Shown here in pieces: positions 8,169-16,282 of a stretch of 64,000 nt of DNA. The stretch's first letter is position 1; each line of letters begins with the position of its first letter. The DNA is from Labrenzia sp. VG12 (GTDB taxonomy: Bacteria; Pseudomonadota; Alphaproteobacteria; Rhizobiales; Stappiaceae). The position numbers were made by a program, and so were the translations under genes. A model generated the notes under the pieces. The model searched no databases, was not told where the DNA came from, and saw nothing but the letters and a program-made list of their open reading frames with translations. Where the stretch lies: positions 5,052,001 through 5,116,000 of the forward strand of contig NZ_CP022529.1 in the NCBI RefSeq assembly GCF_002237595.1, read 5' to 3'.

Positions 8169-9194
8169 ATGACCGAAGCTGTCTTTGACCGTCTCAGCGC
8201 GGCCACCTATCAGCGTAGCCCGCTCCATGCCCAGGACCGGGACTGGCCAGAGACCAACTGTTATCTGGACATCTGGATCGAGCTGCTGCCCTCGCTCGGA
8301 CTGCCGCCCGAGGCCTGCCTTGCCTACTCGGTGACCCAGGATTTTGAAGGTGACCAGTTCACGTTCTTCAAGGTTCCGCTGGAAGATCTGGAAGCGCTCT
8401 ACGGGCTGAAAGTCACCGAACTGGCCATCTATGACCGGGTCGAGTACCACATTCAGCAGCAGATCGAGCGCGGCCGGGCATCGCTGGTTGAAGTCGACAG
8501 CTATTTCCTGCCCGACACCCACGGCATCGGCTATCACCAGGCGCACGGCAAGACCACGATTGTCGCCAACTGGATGGATTTCGACACGCGGACCATGGAG
8601 TATTTCCACGGTCTCGGCCTGCACCGGCTCGAGGGCGATGATTTCGACGGCATCTTCCAGCGCGGTGATCATGCCAAGCCAACACCGTTTCTGCCTTATA
8701 CCGAGTTCGTGAAATTTCCAAAAGTGGCGCCGACCCCGGAGCACATTCTGGCAGTGTCGGAGGCGCTCCTGCGGCACCACCTCAAGCGGCGTCCGGCGAC
8801 AAACCCGATTGCAGCCTTTGCAAAGGTGTTCCCGGCGCAGGTGGAAAAGGTCAGCGAACGCGAATTCGACTTCTTCCATCTCTACGCCTTCAACACCCTT
8901 CGCCAGGTCGGGGCGAATTTCGAGCTGCTTTCCTCCTATCTGGAGTGGCTGGTTGCGCAGGATCGCCCGCAAGTGGCCGATGGTATTGCGCTGGCGAAGT
9001 CCATCTCCTCGACGGCCAAGATGGTGCAGTTCAAACTGGCCCGCGCCGTAATGCGCAAGAAATTCCAGGGTCTGGAAGAGGGACTGGCGCCCGCAATCGA
9101 CGCCTGGGACAGCCTGATGACGCTGCTCGACGCGCAATATGGCGCTGCAGAGAGCTCTCGTTTCGAACCCGTCAGCAGCGCCGCCGGAGCGTGA
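8169..9194 (+). CDS. DUF1839 family protein
   Basis: 341 aa. The N-terminal half holds the features I associate with DUF1839: an early CYLDIWIE, the segment VDSYFLPDTHGIGYHQAH (about residues 113-130), then MDFDTRTMEYFHGLG and LEGDDFDGIF. The Asp, His and Tyr residues there look like an active site reminiscent of BtrH-type acyl-transfer proteins. The C-terminal half is helical. From memory, DUF1839 genes in rhizobia often sit with a carrier protein, an acyl-CoA dehydrogenase and an aminoacyl-tRNA-synthetase-like amino acid:carrier ligase; the first two are here but no ligase is in the window. A role as acyl or aminoacyl transferase is an inference. Confidence 0.72.
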   Translation: MTEAVFDRLSAATYQRSPLHAQDRDWPETNCYLDIWIELLPSLGLPPEACLAYSVTQDFEGDQFTFFKVPLEDLEALYGLKVTELAIYDRVEYHIQQQIERGRASLVEVDSYFLPDTHGIGYHQAHGKTTIVANWMDFDTRTMEYFHGLGLHRLEGDDFDGIFQRGDHAKPTPFLPYTEFVKFPKVAPTPEHILAVSEALLRHHLKRRPATNPIAAFAKVFPAQVEKVSEREFDFFHLYAFNTLRQVGANFELLSSYLEWLVAQDRPQVADGIALAKSISSTAKMVQFKLARAVMRKKFQGLEEGLAPAIDAWDSLMTLLDAQYGAAESSRFEPVSSAAGA

Positions 9195-9347
9195 GCCGCG
9201 TTTGTCGGGATCAAAACGGACGCGCTTCAACCGCAGCGTTATCCTGAGGAGACGTTTCGGGTCGGGGCGAGATCCAAAAAGTGACATGAACGGCTGAATG
9301 GCCGGAGACTGGACCGAGACGTGCCTGAGCAGACTGAAAGGACCCGG

Positions 9348-11810
9348 ATGATCGATCTGTCCGGAATAAGCTGGACTCTGTCGGTGACCGAAGCCGGGGC
9401 CTTTACCTCGCCGCTCGTGACGGGCCATCAGTGGGATATCGTCCCTGCGAAAGTCCCGGGAACCGTCGCAGCGGCTCTTGCCGAGGTGGGGCGCTATGAC
9501 CCGGACAACCCGGCGCCGCTGCACGACAAGGACGTCTGGTACGAGGGCTGGTTTGATGCCGAGCCCGGTGACTATCGCCTCTGCTTCGACGGTCTGGCGA
9601 CCATCGCCGAAGTCTATCTCAACGACACGCTGGTGCTGGACAGCCGGAACATGTTCCGCCGTCACGAGGTTCCGGTCACGCTGGACACGCGCAATGTTCT
9701 GAAGCTGTGTTTTCGCGCGCTGACACCACATCTGGAGGCCAAGGGGCCGCGGGCGCGCTGGAAGCCGCAGCTGGCCACGTCCCAGGGATTGCGCCTGATC
9801 CGCACAACTCTCCTGGGACACATGCCCGGCTGGTGTCCCGAAATCCATGCCGTTGGCCCCTACCGGCCGATCAGGATCGAACCGGCCGATAGGCCCAGGA
9901 TCAGCAATCAGCATGTCCTGGCGGACCTGGCGCCAGACGGCAGCGCGGCCCTCACGGTTGCCCTGCGGTTGGAAAACTCCGACGCGGTCCCGGTTCTGAG
10001 CTGTGCGGGCAGCACGGCGGAAATGGATCTTCAGGAGGACGGCTCCTACGTGGCAACGCTGCGCCCTGAAACCATAACGCCTTGGATGCCGCACACCCAT
10101 GGCACACCGGCGCTTTACGATATTACGGTTCACGCGGCCGATCAGACATTTACGCTCGGAAAAACCGGCTTCCGGCGCGTGGAGGCAGATCATGGTGCCG
10201 ACGGCAAGGGCTTTGGACTCAAGATCAACGGTGTTCCGGTTTTCTGCCGCGGTGCAGTCTGGACCAGTGCCGATCTCCTGAGCCTTGCCGGGGATGAGGA
10301 AACCTATCGTCCGCTTCTGGAGCAGGCCCGGGATGCCGGCATGAACATGCTGCGCATTGGCGGCACCATGCTTTACGAGACCAGGGCATTCTTTGAGCTG
10401 TGTGATGAGCTCGGTCTTCTGGTCTGGCAGGACTTCCAGTTTGCCAATTACGATTACCCGGTAAAGGACGACGCCTTTGTCGAGGAAGTCCAGGCGGAGG
10501 TCCGGGACCAGCTTGCTGTCAGCATGGGGTGTCCGTCGCTCGCCGTTTTGTGCGGTGGCAGCGAGATCTACCAGCAGGGCGCCATGATGGGGCTGCCGGA
10601 AAGCCGCTGGAAAGGACCGCTCTGCGAGGACATCCTGCCGTCATTCACCATCGGCTTGCGGCCTGATGTGCCTTATGTTCCGAATTCGCCTTGTGGCGGC
10701 ACCTTGCCCTTTTCGCCGAATGAAGGCGTTGCGCATTATTACGGCGTCGGCGCCTATCTGCGGCCGCTGGAGGATGCCCGGCGGGCAGAGGTCCGCTTTG
10801 CCGGTGAATGCCTGGCCTTTTCCAACATTCCTTCCCCGGAAAGCCTTGCTGACGGCTTGCCCGTCAAACCCGGCCACGATCCGCGCTGGAAAGCGCGCGT
10901 GCCACGCGACCGCGGCGCCGGCTGGGATTTTGAGGATGTGCGCGACAACTATCTGAAGACCCTTTACGGGGTTGACCCGGCCGAGCTGCGGTATGGCGAT
11001 CCTGACCGGTATCTGGATTTCGGCCGTCTGGTGACAGGCGAGGTCATGGAACGGACCTTTGCCGAATGGCGCCGCCCCGGGTCTCCCTGTCAGGGTGCGC
11101 TGGTCTGGACCTTTCAGGATCTGGCGCTCGGCGCCGGTTGGGGTGTGGTCGACGCTGCCGGACAGCCAAAACCGGCCTATTTTGCCTTGAAGCGCGCCTT
11201 CCGTCCGCTCCAGGTGAGCGTGACCGATGAAGGCACCAACGGCCTTGCGGTCCACGCGATCAATGACGGACCGGAAAAGGTGGGCGTGACCCTGTCGCTC
11301 AGCTGCCTGCGCGACGGTCAGCTGCCGGTGGTCTCCGGCAGGACCGATCTGACGCTGGCCCCGCAGAGCGCGCAGACCCTGAACGCAGTTGACCTGATCG
11401 GAGCGTTTTTCGACGTGACCTACGCCTATCGCTTCGGACCGCTGTCGCACGACGTGACGGTGGTGCAGCTGACAGACACCGCGAGCGGGGAGCTGTTGGC
11501 CGACGCCTTTCATCGGACCGGGGGTGAGCTTGCACCACCCCATTTTGATCTGCCGGACTGCGAATTGCGGCGCGAGCCGGATGGCAGCTGGCAGCTCGAT
11601 CTGACCGCCCGGCGCTTCCTGCAATCGGTGTCGCTGTCGGTGCCGGGATACCTGCCGGAGGACAACTGGTTTCACCTGGCCCCCGGCGCCATAAAGCGTA
11701 TCAGGCTGAAATGTTGTGTTCCGTCCGAGGAAGCGCTAAGCCCGACGGGTACGCTCCGGGCGATCAACCTGGGCCGGCAGTTGGCTCTCAAACCCACAGA
11801 CACCGAGTGA
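9348..11810 (+). CDS. Glycoside hydrolase family 2, beta-mannosidase-like
   Basis: About 820 aa with the GH2 order: N-terminal sugar-binding jelly roll, immunoglobulin-like domain, TIM barrel near residues 280-600 and C-terminal beta domains. Catalytic landmarks are VWQDFQFANYDYP, LCGGSEIYQQG (the acid/base Glu, where mannosidases read GNNE) and RFAGECLAF (nucleophile Glu region, SEFG in relatives). No signal peptide is evident, so it is probably cytoplasmic. The ATG at 9348 is preferred over a GTG at 9321 because AAGGA lies 6 nt upstream. It may trim mannosides or glucosaminides; the GGSE variant makes substrate uncertain. A putative glycosyltransferase follows after 17 bp. Confidence 0.82.
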   Translation: MIDLSGISWTLSVTEAGAFTSPLVTGHQWDIVPAKVPGTVAAALAEVGRYDPDNPAPLHDKDVWYEGWFDAEPGDYRLCFDGLATIAEVYLNDTLVLDSRNMFRRHEVPVTLDTRNVLKLCFRALTPHLEAKGPRARWKPQLATSQGLRLIRTTLLGHMPGWCPEIHAVGPYRPIRIEPADRPRISNQHVLADLAPDGSAALTVALRLENSDAVPVLSCAGSTAEMDLQEDGSYVATLRPETITPWMPHTHGTPALYDITVHAADQTFTLGKTGFRRVEADHGADGKGFGLKINGVPVFCRGAVWTSADLLSLAGDEETYRPLLEQARDAGMNMLRIGGTMLYETRAFFELCDELGLLVWQDFQFANYDYPVKDDAFVEEVQAEVRDQLAVSMGCPSLAVLCGGSEIYQQGAMMGLPESRWKGPLCEDILPSFTIGLRPDVPYVPNSPCGGTLPFSPNEGVAHYYGVGAYLRPLEDARRAEVRFAGECLAFSNIPSPESLADGLPVKPGHDPRWKARVPRDRGAGWDFEDVRDNYLKTLYGVDPAELRYGDPDRYLDFGRLVTGEVMERTFAEWRRPGSPCQGALVWTFQDLALGAGWGVVDAAGQPKPAYFALKRAFRPLQVSVTDEGTNGLAVHAINDGPEKVGVTLSLSCLRDGQLPVVSGRTDLTLAPQSAQTLNAVDLIGAFFDVTYAYRFGPLSHDVTVVQLTDTASGELLADAFHRTGGELAPPHFDLPDCELRREPDGSWQLDLTARRFLQSVSLSVPGYLPEDNWFHLAPGAIKRIRLKCCVPSEEALSPTGTLRAINLGRQLALKPTDTE

Positions 11811-11827
11811 CCGGGAACCACGACAGA

Positions 11828-12892
11828 ATGACCTCTTCGTCCAAGGCGCCCCATCGGGTCACCATGCAGATCAACACCTATCCGCTCGATCTGCCGCATT
11901 TCGAAGCCACACTGGCCCACAAGATGCGGGCTTTCGGCTCGCAGGTGGACCGCACCATCGTGACCGTTGACGTCCGGCCGCCGCAGTCGGGCCGCTACAA
12001 GGGCGATCCGAAGGCCAATCGCTACATGCAGAGCCTGGAAACGTTCCGCGCGCTCTATCCCGTTCTGGAAAGCCAGTACGACAATCTCTCCTTTCACGAG
12101 GTCGATTACAGCGCCGCGGAAAAGCGAGTCGTCTCGGACTACTTCCTCGGTTCCGAAGAAATGCCGGACAAGGCCTGGGACGGTGGCCCGTTCTACTGCT
12201 ACTTCCAGGGCATTCTTGAAGCCGACAGCGACTATGTTCTGCACATGGATGCAGACATGCTCTATGGCGGCATGAGCCAGACCTGGGTCGACGAGGCCAT
12301 CGCGCTCCTGCAGGAGCGGGACGACCTGCTCTTTGCCAGCCCACTGCCCGGGCCGCCCCATCCGGGCGGGCTCAAGGGCAAGCACGACGGCGCCGACCAT
12401 GCCTTTGACGAGGACGAGGTCGATGGCCGTGTCGCCTACCGCTTCCACTTTGTCTCGACGCGCATCTTCCTGATGGACATGAAACGCTTCAAGGAACGCG
12501 TCGGCACGCTGGATCTCGATACGCCACGGTTGAGCTACCGTCTGCGCGGCCTGCTTCTTGGAAATCCGATCAAGGCGCTGAGTGCGGAACAGGTGCTCAG
12601 CCTGACCCTGCAGAAACACGGGCTCGGCAACATGTGTTTCGCCGGGGCAGGCGATGGGCTCTATTCGCTGCACCCGCCGTTCCACTATCCCGCGTTTCAT
12701 GCGGCCCTTCCCGGGCTGATCGACCGGGTGGAACGCGGCGATATCCCCGATGGCCAACGCGGCGACTACGACATCAATGACAGCTTGTTTGACTTTTCGG
12801 AGATGCGCCAGAATCACGCACGCCACAAGCGCGTCACACGCCGCCTGATGGACTTCGTGACCTATTGGAGTGCCCGCCTGAAGGCTTCCTGA
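11828..12892 (+). CDS. Putative glycosyltransferase with DxD motif
   Basis: About 354 aa. A GT-A-like core is suggested by YVLHMDADMLYGG near residue 140, where the DxD would bind the metal and nucleotide sugar, and by variable regions on both sides. No membrane segment is visible. I do not recognise the exact family; it could belong to an uncharacterised group within the GT-A fold. The start at 11828 follows the GH2 stop by 17 bp; an in-frame ATG further upstream overlaps the GH2 gene and is less likely. The pairing with a glycoside hydrolase and the flippase that follows (convergent) point to polysaccharide or glycoside metabolism. Confidence 0.6.
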   Translation: MTSSSKAPHRVTMQINTYPLDLPHFEATLAHKMRAFGSQVDRTIVTVDVRPPQSGRYKGDPKANRYMQSLETFRALYPVLESQYDNLSFHEVDYSAAEKRVVSDYFLGSEEMPDKAWDGGPFYCYFQGILEADSDYVLHMDADMLYGGMSQTWVDEAIALLQERDDLLFASPLPGPPHPGGLKGKHDGADHAFDEDEVDGRVAYRFHFVSTRIFLMDMKRFKERVGTLDLDTPRLSYRLRGLLLGNPIKALSAEQVLSLTLQKHGLGNMCFAGAGDGLYSLHPPFHYPAFHAALPGLIDRVERGDIPDGQRGDYDINDSLFDFSEMRQNHARHKRVTRRLMDFVTYWSARLKAS

Positions 12893-12909
12893 AACGGTTC
12901 CCAGCCCTA

Positions 12910-14217
12910 TTAGCGAGCATCCGACGCATCGGCGTTCCTGACCTTTGTGTTCTTGCGAGCGACCAGCCCCCAGGTCAGGGCAACAATCCCGGCCTGCAGC
13001 GCCATGCGGGAAAGAACGGCACCTTCCAGACCGCCCAGATCGCAGCCGACCCAGACAACGCCGACAATCACGAAATTCGACAGAAACACCAGTACCACGC
13101 GTGTGCCCTGCATGCCGATGGAACGCATGATGTCGGCACCGATACCGGCCGCCCCCAAAAGAAGCGGATAGACTGCCAGCAGCTTGATCAGCCCGACGGC
13201 CTCCACGTATTCCGTGCCCAGCAGGAGCGGAACATAATCGGCAATCAGGAAGACAAAGATCGCGACGAGAAGGCCTAGTCCGGAAATCACCGGCAGCACA
13301 CGCATGCCGAACGCGATGCCATGTTCAGCGCCCTTGTCGGCATGACGGAAATAGCGGGTGTAGGTGGCATAGAGCGCCGCCTTGACCGGAGTTGTAGCGG
13401 CATCGATGATGCGGAAAGCGGCCGTGTAGATACCGGCCTGAGCCGGGCCCAGCAGCTGCACCACCACCGGTTTGTCGAGGTCGCGCATGCCGGAGACGGA
13501 GGTGAATTCCAGGCTCAGCAGGAACCCCTGCCGAAATTCGAAACCTGAAAAAACCGGGCACGGCAGACCGTAGTCCTTGAGCACCATCATCAGGGACACG
13601 CCGGATGCGGCAAGACTGGCGCCGACATACCACAGGGCCCAGGTGTCCAGATCCACGGTCTCGGCGGTCAGGGTCAGCAGTGCGACGGCCAGAAAGCGCA
13701 AGATCATGATGGCATTGTCGACAGCAAATTGTTTGCCGGCCCTGTCATGAGCCATATAGGTCGCTGAACACAGGAACGAGACTTTCCGGAAAATGCATTC
13801 CGCGGCCAGGATGTAGAACAGGCCGAAGACACTGAACGTGCCTGTGTCGAGAAAATAGAATATGGCGAAGGCGAAGGCGATGGCCGGAGCGAAAGTCATC
13901 AGCATCATGGCCAGCGCCCGGCCGAAATATTGTGCGAAAACGTCACGGTTGACTGCCAGGCGCTGGATCAGCAGGTGGTCGCTGCCAAGCCCGACAAACA
14001 CGCTGACCATCAAGGCAATCGCCGAAACGCTCGCGAAGATGCCGTAGCCACCCGGACCGAGAGCGCGGCTGATCAGAGCGAAATAGCCGAACTGGGTGAC
14101 AATCTGGAGACTGAAATTAATGCCGTAATAGATCGTATTGCGCACGACCGGGCGGCTGCCGATCTCGCGAAGTCTCCCGATCGTACCTGCGGGCCGTTGC
14201 TGCTCATGTTCGCTCAC
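12910..14217 (-). CDS. Polysaccharide flippase (Wzx/MATE-like, MOP superfamily)
   Basis: 435 aa with about twelve predicted membrane helices. The start VVRNTIYYGINFSLQ followed by FGYFALISRALGPGGYG is typical of Wzx/RfbX flippases that turn undecaprenyl-linked repeat units across the inner membrane. It begins with GTG and ends with a short charged tail. It is divergent from the NodB-type deacetylase gene and convergent with the glycosyltransferase-like gene at 11828. Together with the Wzy-type protein (20528) and the Wzc-like protein (18087) it makes a Wzx/Wzy-dependent exopolysaccharide system. Confidence 0.88.
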   Translation of the reverse strand: MSEHEQQRPAGTIGRLREIGSRPVVRNTIYYGINFSLQIVTQFGYFALISRALGPGGYGIFASVSAIALMVSVFVGLGSDHLLIQRLAVNRDVFAQYFGRALAMMLMTFAPAIAFAFAIFYFLDTGTFSVFGLFYILAAECIFRKVSFLCSATYMAHDRAGKQFAVDNAIMILRFLAVALLTLTAETVDLDTWALWYVGASLAASGVSLMMVLKDYGLPCPVFSGFEFRQGFLLSLEFTSVSGMRDLDKPVVVQLLGPAQAGIYTAAFRIIDAATTPVKAALYATYTRYFRHADKGAEHGIAFGMRVLPVISGLGLLVAIFVFLIADYVPLLLGTEYVEAVGLIKLLAVYPLLLGAAGIGADIMRSIGMQGTRVVLVFLSNFVIVGVVWVGCDLGGLEGAVLSRMALQAGIVALTWGLVARKNTKVRNADASDAR

Positions 14218-14465
14218 CGTCGGTCCCCGTGGTTGAGGTCGGATAATAGGAAGGGCGGATTCGGCATTGGCTCAACAAGGCTCTGTGATGTTGACGAAGG
14301 TCAGGCGCGGTGTCCGGGTTCGGCGAGGCATATCACTGCACCGGTTAACATTCTGACCCGGTGACAGTTTTTTCAAGAAGTTGGTTTTATTGATCCAGTA
14401 TCGCATTCTCCGGCTGGCCGTTGGATTGAATGTGGGTCCAGCACCGGGAAAAAGGCAACGCGCAT

Positions 14466-15146
14466 ATGTTGGCCAGAACACAGGTTCTTACATTTCATGG
14501 CATTGGCGAGCCTGCGGTGCCAATCTCCGCCGACGCTCAGCGCTACTTTGTTTCGAAGGACGTCTACCGCAGGACCATTGCCGCTTTGACCGATCTGGAG
14601 CAAAGTCACGATGTCCGCATGGAGGTCACTTTTGATGACGGCAATCTGTCTGACTTCACAGTTGGACTGCCTGCCTTGGTCGAGGCTGGCCGGTCAGGCC
14701 GGTTCTTCGTGCTTGCCGGACGCATTGGCGAGACTGGCTATCTGACTGTTGGGCAGATCCGGGAAATTCAGGCTGCCGGATCCAGGATCGGCTGCCACGG
14801 TCATGACCATGTCGACTGGCGCAAACTGGACAAGGCTGGATTTCAAAAAGAACTGTTCGATGCCCGTCGCAAAATCGAGGATGCGCTGGGCGCCCCGGTG
14901 ACGGAAGCGGCGATCCCGTTCGGGGCGTTCAATCGTCAGGTTCTGGGGAAGCTGAAGGAAGCCGGATACCGTCGCATCTACACCAGCAACCACGGTCTTG
15001 CACATGACGCCGCCTGGTTCTGTCCGCGCTGGTCGGTGGTCGACACCTTTGATCCAGATCGAGATATTGCGCCAAGACTAAGCCTCAAGCAGAAATTCAT
15101 AAGCTCTGCCTACGCCGTGGCGCGGCGGATGCGTTACCGGTTCTGA
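14466..15146 (+). CDS. Polysaccharide deacetylase (NodB homology domain)
   Basis: About 226 aa. The CE4 landmarks are VLTFHGI near the N-terminus, TFDDG (catalytic and metal Asp, about residue 56) and CHGHDHVDW (the two metal His). The later AIPFGAFN corresponds to the conserved barrel motif. No signal peptide is seen, so it may act on cytoplasmic or lipid-linked sugar intermediates. An ATG at 14466 with AAAAGG upstream is chosen; an in-frame ATG at 14430 is weaker. It stands alone on the plus strand between two leftward genes of the exopolysaccharide locus. Confidence 0.85.
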   Translation: MLARTQVLTFHGIGEPAVPISADAQRYFVSKDVYRRTIAALTDLEQSHDVRMEVTFDDGNLSDFTVGLPALVEAGRSGRFFVLAGRIGETGYLTVGQIREIQAAGSRIGCHGHDHVDWRKLDKAGFQKELFDARRKIEDALGAPVTEAAIPFGAFNRQVLGKLKEAGYRRIYTSNHGLAHDAAWFCPRWSVVDTFDPDRDIAPRLSLKQKFISSAYAVARRMRYRF

Positions 15147-15203
15147 CAGGGCGGAAGAAGCTGCCCGCGTTCCGGAATGATCGCCCTGGGGGACACTACC
15201 TCC

Positions 15204-16112
15204 CTACTTCGGAGCGCTGTAGAGTTCTGCAAGCGGCAAATTGAAGACAGCGCGAAGCTTGCCTTTGTTCAGGCACGACTTCTGCCGCAGGCGGAACGAC
15301 TTCGGCCTGTCAAAGAGCCGCAATGCTGCTGCCAGAAGTCCTGCGGCAAGCCATTTGGCAAAGGCTGCCAATGCAAAGATGATATGCCAGAGCGGGTCCG
15401 GATGGCGCGTCAGCCGCATCTGGCCATAGGACTGTCCGGCGCGCACTGCCCGGCTCAGTACGTAGCTTTCCGACAGACGCTCGGCCGGCACATGCTCGCG
15501 GGCAATCGCGTCATCCGTGACGAAGATGCGTGCTCCTCGTTCGGCGGCCTGTCCGAAGAAGATCGTGTCTTCGCCGCCTGTCCGTCCGTAAGTTTCGTCG
15601 AACCTGAGTTCCAGTGCGCGGATGAGCTCCATATTGACAAGCGTGTTGCCCCCGCGACCCGTGTAGATCCGTTTCCCGCGAATTCCCCAGTCCATGTAAA
15701 GCGGGTTGGCCGTCTTGAACCAGGCCGGCGTCTTTTCCGGGTAAACCGGATGCACCGGACCGACCACGACATCGGCCTGGAAGTCCCTCTGGCAGGCAAA
15801 CAACCTTTCCAGCCAATCGGCTTCCACCCATTCGTCGTCGTCGACAAAAACAAGCCAGTCACCCGTTGCTGCATCCAGCAATGCGTTGCGTGCCGTGGAT
15901 ATATTGCCGCTGGCGACCGAGAGACAGGTAACGTCGAGACCTTTCACCGGATGGCTTGCAACCAGCTTCGTGGCGGCGCCGTCGCGCGAATCGTCGGCGA
16001 TCAGAACATCCAGGACCACCCCGTCCGGCCGCTTGACCTGTGCGATCGATGTCAGTGTATCGATCAGGGTCGCACGACCGATGCTGGCAATGGCCACGGA
16101 CGCTTTGAACAT
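15204..16112 (-). CDS. Glycosyltransferase family 2 protein
   Basis: 302 aa GT-A enzyme. The N-terminus SVAIASIGRATLIDTL fits the family-2 nucleotide-binding strand. The DxD region is VFVDDDEWVEADWL (about residue 90), and TGGEDTIFFGQ matches the ED acceptor motif. A hydrophobic segment near residues 240-262 suggests membrane attachment. It is similar in build to ExoA/succinoglycan-type transferases. Its neighbours are a deacetylase (convergent) and the double hydrolase (divergent), all within the exopolysaccharide locus. Confidence 0.87.
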   Translation of the reverse strand: MFKASVAIASIGRATLIDTLTSIAQVKRPDGVVLDVLIADDSRDGAATKLVASHPVKGLDVTCLSVASGNISTARNALLDAATGDWLVFVDDDEWVEADWLERLFACQRDFQADVVVGPVHPVYPEKTPAWFKTANPLYMDWGIRGKRIYTGRGGNTLVNMELIRALELRFDETYGRTGGEDTIFFGQAAERGARIFVTDDAIAREHVPAERLSESYVLSRAVRAGQSYGQMRLTRHPDPLWHIIFALAAFAKWLAAGLLAAALRLFDRPKSFRLRQKSCLNKGKLRAVFNLPLAELYSAPK

Positions 16113-16282
16113 GTTGAGAGAACTCCGGTTTGGATTAAGAGTGTCTTGAGACGCTTTGTGTTTTGGTATGCACCAAAGATCCCTGCGGCATTATTAAAAA
16201 TGGCCCAGACACTTCGGGCACTTTACATGTGTTTCGATCTAGGCAAACAAGAACACTAGGGCAACCGGGACGTCATCCCTCC

